Below, in pieces: positions 1 through 8,493 of a stretch of 64,000 bases of DNA. The stretch's first letter is position 1. Every line of letters starts with the position of its first letter. A program made the position numbers and the translations under genes. Source of the DNA: CAWCUZ01 sp963798795 (GTDB lineage: Bacteria; Acidobacteriota; Vicinamibacteria; Vicinamibacterales; SCN-69-37); the NCBI GenBank assembly GCA_963798795.1, contig CAWCUZ010000006.1:469615-533614 (forward strand), read 5' to 3'. Under the pieces are notes generated by a model. The model was given only the letters and a program-made list of their open reading frames with translations. It searched no databases and was not told the origin of the DNA.

Positions 1-58
1 AGGGTCTGACCCCGGTTTGACCCTGGTCTGACCCTGGTCTGACCCTGGTCTGACCCCG
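1..58. repeat. Short tandem repeat TGACCCTGGTC
   Basis: About five imperfect copies of an 11-base unit (TGACCCTGGTC, with CCCC variants) fill the window edge, right after the stop of the first permease. The unit contains GGTCTGACCCC, half of the GGGGTCNGACCCC palindrome seen again at 11070. It may continue to the left of the window. No gene is seen here. Confidence 0.8.
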
Positions 59-2763
59 CTATTCTTGCTGTAGCGCAAGGACCGGGTCGATCCGCATCGC
101 CCGGCGTGCGGGCATGTAGCATGCGACGAATGCGACAGCCAGCAGGACGACGGCCGTGAGGGCGTAGCTCAGCGGGTCCGACGGGGCCACGTCGAAGAGC
201 AGCGACCGGATCAGTCCCGCGAGGGCAACCGATCCGGCAAGGCCGAGGGCGACGCCAATCGCCACGAGCCGGAGGCCGCCGCCGATGACGAGCCGCACGA
301 CGTCGGCGGGACTCGCGCCGATCGCCATCCGCAAGCCAATCTCGCGCGTCCGTTGGCGCACCGTGTACGAGACGACGCCGTAGAGTCCGACCGCCGCCAG
401 GAACAGCGCGATTGCGGCGAAGAGACCGAGCAGCAGCATCGAGAACCGCTGCTGCGCGACCGAGCCGCTCACGACAATCGACAGCGGACTGAGCGAATAG
501 GCCGGCAGCGTCCGGTCGATGGCGCGGACGGCCTCGCGCGCGGCACCGGCCAGACTGGCGGGATCGCCATCGGTGCGCGCCAGCATCCACATCGTGCTGA
601 AAACGTCCTGCGTGTACGGCACGTACATCGTCGGATCCGGTGCGGCATCGAGGCCGCTCTGATGGACGTTGCCGACGACGCCGACGATTTCGTAGAAGCC
701 GTCCGTGCCGTTGCCGATGTCGATGCCGTGCCCCAGCGGATCCTCTTCGGGGAAGCGCTGCTTGACGAACGCCTCGTCGACGACGGCGACCTGGTGTCCG
801 CCGGCCACGTCGTGCGAATCGATGAAGCGGCCTCGCCGCAGCGGAATGCCCAGCGTCTTGAAGTAGTCCGGACTCACCACCCGATAGTTCGCCGACGGCT
901 CTTCACCGGTTTTGGCCGGAGGACGGCCCTGGATGGCGAACGACAGGACGTAGCTGCCTTGCATCGGCAGCGTTTGAATCATGCCGGTGGATCGCACTCC
1001 GGGCGCTGCGGCCAGCTTCTCGAGCAGAGCGTCGTAGAACGCGATGAGCCTGGGCGGCTGGGGATATGACTTCTGCGGAAGCGAGACGTGGAAGGCGAGC
1101 ACGCGCTCCGGCTGAAAGCCGGGGTCCACATGCGTCAGGCGAGCGAAACTGCGTAGCAGCAGCGTGGCGCCGACGAGCAGCACGATCGACAGCGCCACCT
1201 CGACGACGAGCAGCGCGTGCCGAATCCAGCGTCCGCCTGATCCGGTGGACGAGCGGCCGCCTTCCTTGAGCACGCCGCCGAGCCCGGTGCGCGACGCCTG
1301 CCAGGCCGGCGCCAGACCAAAGACGATGCCGGTGAACAGGGAGGCGCCGAGAACGAAGAGCAGGACGGTTGGATCGATGGTGACGTCCGCGACGCGCGGG
1401 ATGCTGCCGGCGCTCAACGTCTGGAGCGGGGCAATCGCCAGATAGGCGAGGCCGAGTCCGAGCCCGCCGCCGGCGAGCGCGAGCACCAGGCTCTCGACGA
1501 GCATCTGCACCACGATGCGGCCGCGGTTCGCCCCCAGCGCCGTGCGGATCGCGATCTCCTTCTCCCGCACCGACGCGCGCACGAGCAGCAGGTTGGCGAC
1601 ATTGGCGCAGGCAATCAGGATCACGACGCCCACCGCGGCGAACAGCGTGAGCAGGGCCGGCCGCACCGACCCGACGACCTGCTCCTGCAGCGGCTGGACC
1701 CCGGCGCTCTCGCCCGCGCTGCTGTCGGGGTACTGCACTGCGAGCCGCTCGGCGATCATCTTCATCTCGGTGCCGGCCTGCTCGGCGGTCGCGCTCGCCT
1801 TCAAACGGCCGACGACGCCCAGGAAATGACCGCCGCGGCTCGCGTTGGCCGGGTTGATGGCGATCGGCTGCCAGGTACTCCACCGTCCGATTCGGGAAGT
1901 AGAAGTCAGCCGGCGTGACGCCCAGAATCGTGACCGGCATGCCGCTGAGCGAGACGCTGCGGCCGACGACACCCGGATCGGATCCGAACCGCCGCTCCCA
2001 CAGGCCGTGGCTGATGACGATGACGTCGTTGGCGCCAGGCGCGTCCTGAGACGCCGCGAATCCCGTCCCGAGCGCCGGGGGCACGCGGAGGACGTCGAAC
2101 AGATCCCACGAGACCTGCGCGCCCGCGATGCGCTCGGGCCCCGCGCCCTGATCGATCGTCCCGCTCGCGCTCGCGAACGCGGCCAGGCGTTCGAAGGTGG
2201 AGTTCTGTCCGCGCCAATCCAGGAAGCTGGCGGGCGCCACGCTGAAGCGTCCGTACCTGGGGCACGATCTCGTAGACACGCACCAGGCGGTCCGACTCCG
2301 GATACGGCAGCGGCCGCAGCAGCACGCCGTTGACGACGCTGAAGATGGCGCTCGTGGCGCCAATCCCCAGCGCGAGCGTCAGGACCGCAATCAGCGTGAA
2401 TCCCGGGGTTCTGGCGAGCTGCCGGACGGCAAACCGTGCGTCGCGGATGGCCTGAGCGAACATCAGTCGTCCTCCAGTGAGGGCGCCGCCCGTCGGCGAT
2501 TCGATGCGGTCGGCGAGCCGATCCAGGCCCGGGCGCAGATGGGCCCGGTCCGCGCGCCCCAGGTCGTCCGCCATGCGGGACCAGTCGGTAATCTGCGCGC
2601 GGGCGTGGGCGTCGGCCTGCTCGTCGGTGGCACCGCCGGCACGCGCGTCGCGGTAGAAGTCTTCGATCTGTGCCGCCAGCTCGCGGACGATGCGGGCCTC
2701 GCGCTCGGGCGTGAGCGCGGGCAGGCGCAACCGTGCACGGACGAAGGCCTGCCAGTCACGCAT
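59..2763 (-). pseudogene. ADOP-family permease, broken by two +1 frameshifts
   Basis: This is a duplicated MacB/FtsX-type permease of about 900 residues spread over three frames. The N-terminus (from 2763) has the cytoplasmic ADOP leader and the first membrane helix (PGFTLIAVLTLALGIG). The frame must change near 2255 and again near 1876 to stay homologous. After that it is open to the stop, with both FtsX domains (IACANVANLLLVRA and REIGLRMAIGASPADVV) and the ADOP ending ARRAMRIDPVLALQQE. Both shifts are explained by one extra C between GTAC and TGG. It overlaps the upstream PadR gene by 8 bases. Real decay or consensus error are both possible; the error reading is favoured because everything else in the gene is conserved. 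Confidence 0.85.
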
Positions 2764-3088
2764 CGGCGCCGCCGAGCACGTCGTTCACCGCGGCCACGTA
2801 GGCGCGCCAGGTGGTGCGCTGCTCCGACAGCACGCGCCGCCCGTGCGCGGTCAGACGATAGAAGCAGCGCGAACGTTCGCCCGGCTTCTCGATCCACCGG
2901 CCCTTGATCCAGCCGCGATTCTCGAGCCGCAGCAGCGTGGGGTAGAGCGTGGGAAGCGCGAAGGTGAGCCGGCCGCCTGACCGCGCCTCGATCAGCTTGC
3001 CGATCTCGTAACCATGGCGCGGCCGCGGCTCGACGAGCGCCAGCACGAGCATCTCGATGCTGCCCTTCTTCAGTTCGGGTGTGAACAC
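2756..3088 (-). CDS. PadR-family transcriptional regulator (acidobacterial type)
   Basis: A 110-residue winged-helix protein with the PadR signature: a start such as KKGSIEMLVLALVEPRPRHG, then YEIGKLIEARSGG and the recognition segment LPTLYPTLLRLENRGWIKG. The GTG at 3088 is chosen because a GGGAGGCGG Shine-Dalgarno sequence precedes it and PadR homology starts just after; the open frame upstream is not PadR-like. PadR proteins of this group usually repress the transporter gene they sit beside. This one is followed by the frameshifted ADOP with an 8-base overlap, so the two should be translationally coupled. Confidence 0.9.
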   Translation of the reverse strand: MFTPELKKGSIEMLVLALVEPRPRHGYEIGKLIEARSGGRLTFALPTLYPTLLRLENRGWIKGRWIEKPGERSRCFYRLTAHGRRVLSEQRTTWRAYVAAVNDVLGGADA

Positions 3089-3120
3089 CGGAAGACCGCC
3101 TCCCGCGACGATTGTGTCAC

Positions 3121-3146
3121 GATATGTAGCGTCGCTTACTATGACG
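3121..3146 (-). promoter_or_regulatory. Candidate PadR promoter/operator
   Basis: A T/A-rich island in GC-rich DNA just upstream of the PadR start. On the minus strand it reads TAGTAAGCGACGCTACATAT, with a small AGCG-A-CGCT dyad and a TACATA core. A TATGTA/TACATA core also occurs upstream of the PadR at 41906 and the ADOP at 25777. Operator function is inference. Confidence 0.4.
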
Positions 3147-3198
3147 CCGAATGGCCTGTGGGGGTTGGCGCGTCCGGAATCGGACGGGTCGGAAAGCC

Positions 3199-5739
3199 TT
3201 ACTGGGTGCGCAGCGCCACCGCCGGCGGCACGCGGGTAGCCCGGCGGGCGGGCACCCACGAGGCCAGCAGCATCGCCGCCACGAGCACGCCGGCCGCGAG
3301 CGCGATGACCGGCAGGTCGAACGCGCGGCCCTGGAACAGGGCGCCGCGCGCGGCCTGGCCCGTCAGGAGCGACAGGCCGACGCCGGAGACGAGGCCGACG
3401 AGCCCGAGCGCCAGGCCCTCGCGTACGACCATCCAGACCACGTCACGCGGCTCGGCGCCGAGCGCGACACGCAAGCCGATCTCCCGCGTGCGCCGCGAGA
3501 CCAGATACGACTTGACGCCGTAGATGCCGACCGCCGCGAGGAACAGCGCCGCCGCGCCGAACACGCCGAAGATGACGGCGCCGCTCCGGACGATCGCAAG
3601 CGGCAGGTTGCGCGCCCGGAACATCGGCCGCGTCTCGAGCGCGACGATGGGCGCGGTGTCGTCCACGCTCGCGATCAGCTTCCGGACCGACGGCAGCATG
3701 GCGGCTTCGGCATCCGGAGACGCCGCGGCCGTTCGCGCGTGGATGTAGAGATTCGCGTGGAAGTGGCGGGCGAAGGGCAGGTAGAGATACGGCTGCGGCG
3801 TGGCGTCGAACAGGTTCGGCCGCACGCCGGCCGCCAGGCCGACCACGCGCAACACGAGGGGCGGGTCGCTCTCGGAGCGCGGGTTCATCTGAACGGATCG
3901 GCCGATCGGGCTCTCCTCGCCGAAGAGCTGCCGGGCCAGCGTGACGTCGATGATGGCGATGGGGTCGCCGCCCCGGGCAAAGGCCTCGGCCGGCGTGAAG
4001 TCGCGACCGCCGACCAGGCGGATGCCCGTCGCATCGAAGTATCCGGAGCTGATGCTCGCGAGCGTGGCGTCGGCCAGGTTGTCCTCCGCGGCCGGATCGC
4101 TCGAGTGCAGCACCGGGCCGGGCCGCTGCACGCCCGCGCCGTCCTGGATCTCGCCAAACGGCATGTTCGACGAGAATCCGGCGCGCTCGACGCCCGGCAT
4201 GTTCCGCAGCCGATCGAGCGCGGTGCGGTAGAACTCGATGCTGCGCTCGGGGGTATAGCCGGCGATCGCGGTGTCCACGTTCGCGATGATGCCGCGGTCC
4301 AGCGTGAATCCGGGGTCGGACGCGGCGGCGGCGACGGCACCGCGGACGAACAGCCCGGCCGCCGTGAGCATGACGAAGGTGAGCGCCAGCTGGCCCATGA
4401 CGAGCGCGTCGCGGGTATTCAGCCAACGCAGCCAGCTCCGGCCGCGAGGCGTCGCGCCCGTCTGCTCCTTGAGTTCCGGCAGCACGTCTGTGCGAGCGAG
4501 GCGCAGCGAGGGGCCCAGGCCGACGACGAGCGTGGCGACGACGGACATCAGCACGGTGTAGGTCAGGACCCGCGCGTCGGGCGACGAGTCGAACGTCAAC
4601 GACACCGGCAGCATCGTCGGCAGCGTCAGGAAGAGGAGGCGCGTGGCCATCGAGGCGACCACCAGGCCGCCCGCTCCGCCAATCACCGCGAGCAGGAGCG
4701 ACTCGGTGAGGAGCTGCCGGACGAGGCGCCGGCGGCTGCCGCCGATCGCGAGCCGCACGGCGAACTCGCGGCTGCGCGAGCGTCCGTGCGCGAGCAGCAT
4801 GTTGGCCAGGTTGAACGACGCGATCAGCATGACGACGCCGGCGAGCGACAGGAGCAGGGCGGTGAAGCCCGCGAGGGCGCTGTCGTTCTCGGGCGACGTG
4901 CTGACCGACAACCGCGAGAGCGGAGCAAGCTGCAGCTCGTAGTCGCGGTTCGCGGCCGGGTCGGCCGCGGCCATGCGCGAGGTAACCACGTCGAGCCGCG
5001 GCGTCAGCGACGTCATCGTCGTCCCGGTGGGGAGCCGGGCCACCACAATCAGGCCGCGCACGGCGGCATCGCCGAGGTGCTGGGCCTTGCCCTCGCTGGC
5101 CGGGTCGAACGCGACCGTGTCCCACACGCCGGTCGGCACCCACAGCTCGGGCGTGACGAAGACGATCGATCCGCCGAAGCCCCTGGGCGCGACGCCGACG
5201 ATCGTGAACGGACGCTGATTGATCTCGATCGGCTTGCCGACGACGTCGGCCGGAGCGCCCATGCGCCGCCACAGGCCGTACCCGATCACCGTCACGGGCA
5301 CGTTGGCGCCCGGCCGCTCCTCATCGGCGGTGAAGCCGCGACCGAGCATGGGCGAGACGCCGAAGGTGTCGAAGTAGCTCGCCGTCACGATGTCGGCGAA
5401 CACGCGGCGCGTGGTGTTGCCGTCCGTGAGGCCCGCCAGGCCGAAGCCGTGTGCGGTGACGGCGGCGAACAGGTCCGGCTGATCGCGGAGCATCGCGTAG
5501 TCGGTCCACGAGAAGTCCCGATAGGCGTCCGGCCGGGTGCGGTTCCGGCTGTAGACGCCGGCGAGCTGCTGGTCCACGCCCCCGACCCGCGGCTTGAGCA
5601 GGAGCGTGTTCACCAGGCTGAACGCGGCGGTGTTGACGCCGATGCCGAGCGTGAGCACCAGCAAGGCGACCAGGGTGAACCCCGGCTGACGGACGAGCAG
5701 CCGGATGCCGTAGCGGACGTCCTGGAAGAGAGACCCCAT
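3199..5739 (-). CDS. ADOP-family duplicated permease
   Basis: An intact 846-residue protein with two MacB-like halves. Each half has a membrane helix, a periplasmic core domain and an FtsX domain. The first helix is at residues 16-40 (LVLTLGIGVNTAAFSLVN). The first FtsX domain starts near 296 (ANMLLAHGRSRSREFAVRLA) and the second near 726 (LFLAAVGIYG, then RTREIGLRVALGAEP). The end, ARRATRVPPAVALRTQ, is typical. FtsX/MacB permeases work with a MacA/ATPase partner, but ADOPs are called orphans because no ATPase is adjacent, and none is here. There is no cytoplasmic leader as in the other copies, and no PadR upstream: the PadR 110 bases downstream belongs to the next permease. Confidence 0.92.
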   Translation of the reverse strand: MGSLFQDVRYGIRLLVRQPGFTLVALLVLTLGIGVNTAAFSLVNTLLLKPRVGGVDQQLAGVYSRNRTRPDAYRDFSWTDYAMLRDQPDLFAAVTAHGFGLAGLTDGNTTRRVFADIVTASYFDTFGVSPMLGRGFTADEERPGANVPVTVIGYGLWRRMGAPADVVGKPIEINQRPFTIVGVAPRGFGGSIVFVTPELWVPTGVWDTVAFDPASEGKAQHLGDAAVRGLIVVARLPTGTTMTSLTPRLDVVTSRMAAADPAANRDYELQLAPLSRLSVSTSPENDSALAGFTALLLSLAGVVMLIASFNLANMLLAHGRSRSREFAVRLAIGGSRRRLVRQLLTESLLLAVIGGAGGLVVASMATRLLFLTLPTMLPVSLTFDSSPDARVLTYTVLMSVVATLVVGLGPSLRLARTDVLPELKEQTGATPRGRSWLRWLNTRDALVMGQLALTFVMLTAAGLFVRGAVAAAASDPGFTLDRGIIANVDTAIAGYTPERSIEFYRTALDRLRNMPGVERAGFSSNMPFGEIQDGAGVQRPGPVLHSSDPAAEDNLADATLASISSGYFDATGIRLVGGRDFTPAEAFARGGDPIAIIDVTLARQLFGEESPIGRSVQMNPRSESDPPLVLRVVGLAAGVRPNLFDATPQPYLYLPFARHFHANLYIHARTAAASPDAEAAMLPSVRKLIASVDDTAPIVALETRPMFRARNLPLAIVRSGAVIFGVFGAAALFLAAVGIYGVKSYLVSRRTREIGLRVALGAEPRDVVWMVVREGLALGLVGLVSGVGLSLLTGQAARGALFQGRAFDLPVIALAAGVLVAAMLLASWVPARRATRVPPAVALRTQ

Positions 5740-5776
5740 GGTCGGATTCGACGCGCGCGAGGGCGGAGAAGTTTCC

Positions 5777-5841
5777 GAATCGCGAATCGCGAATCGCGAA
5801 TCGCGAATCGCGAATCGCGATTCAAGGATTCAAAGATTCAA
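5777..5841. repeat. Heptamer array GAATCGC x6 plus GATTCAAG-type units
   Basis: Six perfect tandem copies of GAATCGC begin at 5777, followed by GATTCAAGGATTCAAAGATT. The array fills the gap between the radical SAM gene stop and the ADOP start. Read on the minus strand it is TTGAATCC-type units followed by GATTCGC units, the same composite found at 45572-45637. Confidence 0.95.
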
Positions 5842-7556
5842 TGGCCGCGTCGAAGGGCCTCGCGCGCGAGGAGGCGCAGGATGCCGCCGATCCGGAAGTT
5901 CCTGAGGAAGGCGCCGGGCGGGAAGAGCTCGGCCTTGTCGTTGATCGTGGCCTCGGAGAACGCGCGGATTTCGCCGGCCAGGGCACGACGGGTCTCGGGA
6001 TCGAGTTCGCCGCCGGCGGCCTCGGCCAGGCGCCGGCGGAGGCCGCGGGCGGCCGCCATCCGGCGCGCGACGGCGCCCGACCGCTCGGGCGCGATCCGAC
6101 CGTACGTGGCCTTGATCGCATTGAGCCGCTCGGCGGCGTCATAGGTGGCGTCGACGATGTCGGCGCGGGTCATCGCATCCGTCCGGTAGTTCAGAAACGA
6201 TTCCCAGTCGCGCTCCTGGTCGAGGAGCGCGCGATGCTCGGCGAGCGTCCGGGCGCGGATCCGGTAGCCGCACGCCTCGGCCTGCTCGAACCCGTCGCTG
6301 CCCGGATCGATGAACGGGCCCATCGGCGTCAGGAACGCCGAGAGCCGGCGGTCGCATCGCGCGAACAGGCCTTCCACGTAGTCGACGGTCCCGAGCACGC
6401 TCTCACGCGTCTGTCCCGGGAGTCCGATCATGAAGAAGAGGTCGAGCGCGGCGGCGCCGTGCGCCAGGATGGCGTCGATCGCCGCTTCCAGGGACGCGTT
6501 GGTATAGCGTGCCTTGCCCAGGCGTTCACGGATGTGTTCGTCATGGCTCTCGGGCGACAGCTCGGCGCCCCAGTGCGCCAGCGACGACGCGATTCGATCG
6601 AGGAGGGCGACAGGCGGAGGCTCGAAGAACTCGAAGATGATGCGGTTGGACACGCGCGTTCCTGCCAGGGCGTCGACGACCGCGTGGGCGTAGTCCGGTC
6701 CGGCGTCGTTCAGGTCGCCCACGAGGAAGATTGGCGCGCGCATGACCGCCGCGAGCTGCCGGACCTGACGCGCGATCGCCAGCGGACTCCGAAGCAGCGG
6801 ATGGTGACCCGGCATGAACCGGCGGAACGCGGAGTCCGCCGCGCCGCACGTCACGCACCCGCGCGCGCAGCCGCGCACGGTGAACACCGCCGTGATGGGA
6901 TGCCGCCACCACCCGTGGAACGGGACGTTGGTCCAGAAGTCGAGATGGCGCACCACGGCGCCGGCCATCAGGCCGAGGTCGAAGTCGAAGTCGTCGAGGG
7001 AGGCCGGCGCGACCGACGCGGCATTCACCTGCGTCTCGAGGCCGCGTTTCCACGTCAGATTGGGCACGGCCTCGAGTCGTCGTCGGCCGCGGAGCTCGCG
7101 CAGGAGCGCGAGCAGGCACGGCTCGGTCACGCTGCCGCGGAGCACGAAGTCGACGGCGGGCTCGCGAATGAGCTCCTCGTGGTAGTAGCTCGACGAGATG
7201 CCGCCAAAGACGACCGGGATGTCGGGATGGAGCCGCTTCAGCAGCCGCGCGACTTCGATCGCGCCGTGCGCGTGCGGCAGCCAGTGCAGGTCGATCCCGA
7301 AGAGCGCCGGGCGGAGGCGCCGCAGGAACTGTTCCGGCCGGAACCGGCGGCTCCGCATCATGCGCAGGGCCAGGTTCACGATCCGCACGCGATACCCGTG
7401 CCTCCTCAGGTACGCCGCCAGCGTCAGGAACCCGACCGGGTACATCTCGAAGACGGGCGACGAAGGGATGACGTCGGCGACGGGGCCGTAGAAGATGGTC
7501 CGCTCGCGGAAGTCGTAGATGCTGGGCGGGTGGATCAGGACGAGGTCGGGCTGCAT
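5838..7556 (-). CDS. B12-binding radical SAM protein
   Basis: A 572-residue enzyme. Residues 1-180 form a cobalamin-binding-type Rossmann domain (DLVLIHPPSIYDFRER, YPVGFLTLAAYLRRHGYRV, VVFGGISSSYYHEELI). The radical SAM domain follows with a CxxxCxxC cluster motif in GCARGCVTCGAADS near residue 230. The later sequence FMIGLPGQTRESV is the usual SAM-domain glycine-rich strand. It resembles the Ta0216-like family of B12/radical SAM proteins, whose substrates are unknown; a radical methyl transfer or rearrangement is likely. Upstream, 6 bases away on the same strand, is a short uncharacterised frame. No maturation partner or substrate gene is adjacent. Confidence 0.85.
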   Translation of the reverse strand: MQPDLVLIHPPSIYDFRERTIFYGPVADVIPSSPVFEMYPVGFLTLAAYLRRHGYRVRIVNLALRMMRSRRFRPEQFLRRLRPALFGIDLHWLPHAHGAIEVARLLKRLHPDIPVVFGGISSSYYHEELIREPAVDFVLRGSVTEPCLLALLRELRGRRRLEAVPNLTWKRGLETQVNAASVAPASLDDFDFDLGLMAGAVVRHLDFWTNVPFHGWWRHPITAVFTVRGCARGCVTCGAADSAFRRFMPGHHPLLRSPLAIARQVRQLAAVMRAPIFLVGDLNDAGPDYAHAVVDALAGTRVSNRIIFEFFEPPPVALLDRIASSLAHWGAELSPESHDEHIRERLGKARYTNASLEAAIDAILAHGAAALDLFFMIGLPGQTRESVLGTVDYVEGLFARCDRRLSAFLTPMGPFIDPGSDGFEQAEACGYRIRARTLAEHRALLDQERDWESFLNYRTDAMTRADIVDATYDAAERLNAIKATYGRIAPERSGAVARRMAAARGLRRRLAEAAGGELDPETRRALAGEIRAFSEATINDKAELFPPGAFLRNFRIGGILRLLAREALRRGH

Positions 7557-7562
7557 GTGCCG

Positions 7563-7994
7563 CTACCAGGGACGCGCCGGCCTGATGCCGACGCACCCGG
7601 CCAGCGTCGCGGGTTCGTCGGCCGGCCGCCGGCTGACGGCAAACGCCGTATTGCGATCGGAGCCGGGCAGGCGAAGGTCGACGACGGCGGCACGGCTGCG
7701 ATCCGCGAATTCGTTCAGGGCGATGACGGCGCCGGGGCGCGCCGTGGCCGCGTCGCTCAGGGATATCTCCCCGTACCACCAGACGGCCGGCAGGCCGAGC
7801 CGCGTGGTGAGCAGGGCATCGCCCGGTTCCTGCTGGCGCATCAACCGGTGCACCCACGCTGCGCCGCCGGCGACCAGGACGACGCCGGCGCGCCGCACGC
7901 GCACGAGCCAGGAAACGTTCACCGAGCATCGAGCATACCGCCACCGCAGCCTTCCACCGGCCGCATCCCCGGTGCGGATCCTGGCAGACACCAC
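7563..7994 (-). CDS. Hypothetical protein, uncertain start
   Basis: An open frame of up to 143 residues ending 6 bases before the radical SAM start. A short hydrophobic stretch (RAGVVLVAGGAAWVHRLM) could be a membrane anchor. The rest, including LGLPAVWWYGEISLSDAATA and VVDLRLPGSDRNTAFAVSRR, reads like a small soluble or periplasmic domain. The same-strand position and tight spacing support a real gene co-transcribed with the radical SAM enzyme. I do not recognise a family, and the first 25 residues look non-native, so an internal GTG may be the true start. Confidence 0.4.
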   Translation of the reverse strand: MVSARIRTGDAAGGRLRWRYARCSVNVSWLVRVRRAGVVLVAGGAAWVHRLMRQQEPGDALLTTRLGLPAVWWYGEISLSDAATARPGAVIALNEFADRSRAAVVDLRLPGSDRNTAFAVSRRPADEPATLAGCVGIRPARPW

Positions 7995-8028
7995 GGCGCG
8001 CTCCCGACGCGGGAACGCCGCGGCCGGC

Positions 8029-8460
8029 TCAGGGCGTGCCGCCGCGCTTCGGCAGCCAGATCCGCGTGTTTTCGGGGAACGAAAAGCCGGGCGGCGCGAT
8101 GCCGATCACGGTCCTGGGCCGGCCGTCTACCGTGATGTCGCGCCCGATGATCGTCGGCGAGGAGCCGAACTGGTCGGTCCAGAGCTGATGATTCAGCACG
8201 ACCACGTCGCGGCCGGCCGACGCGAACTCCTGATCGACCGGAAAGCGGCCGAGCATCGGATGAACGTTGGTGCCGGAAAAGAACGCGGGCGTGACGTCCG
8301 CAGCGTCGACGGACACCGTGCCCTTGTCCGTCTGCAGTTGACGAGTGGCCGTGGTGAACGAGCCGCCGGGCGGCTCGACGAGGCCGGTGGACCGCTCGGC
8401 CGCGCACGCCGCGACGCCGACGACCGCGAGCATGGTCAGCACCTGTCGGAAGCGCCGCAT
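8029..8460 (-). CDS. Small lipoprotein made of a MacB/ADOP periplasmic-domain fragment
   Basis: A 143-residue protein with a lipoprotein signal (MRRFRQVLTMLAVVGVAACA, cysteine at 19). The mature part matches one lobe of the ADOP periplasmic core domain: DVTPAFFSGTNVHPMLGRF, VVVLNHQLWTDQFGSS, IGRDITVDGRPRTVIGIAPP, NTRIWLPKRGG. No membrane helices or FtsX domain remain. It lies 33 bases downstream of an intact ADOP on the same strand, so it is probably co-transcribed. It could be a decayed ADOP whose leftover acquired a signal peptide, or a functional outer-membrane-anchored partner of the permease. Proper start, signal and stop favour expression. Confidence 0.75.
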   Translation of the reverse strand: MRRFRQVLTMLAVVGVAACAAERSTGLVEPPGGSFTTATRQLQTDKGTVSVDAADVTPAFFSGTNVHPMLGRFPVDQEFASAGRDVVVLNHQLWTDQFGSSPTIIGRDITVDGRPRTVIGIAPPGFSFPENTRIWLPKRGGTP

Positions 8461-8493
8461 GTCGCCTATTCTCGCGCGTTCGTCCTCGGCAGG

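Noticed and set aside
3151..6144. A plus-strand open frame of 997 codons.
   Set aside because: It is the complement of the intact ADOP at 3199-5739; no recognisable domain.
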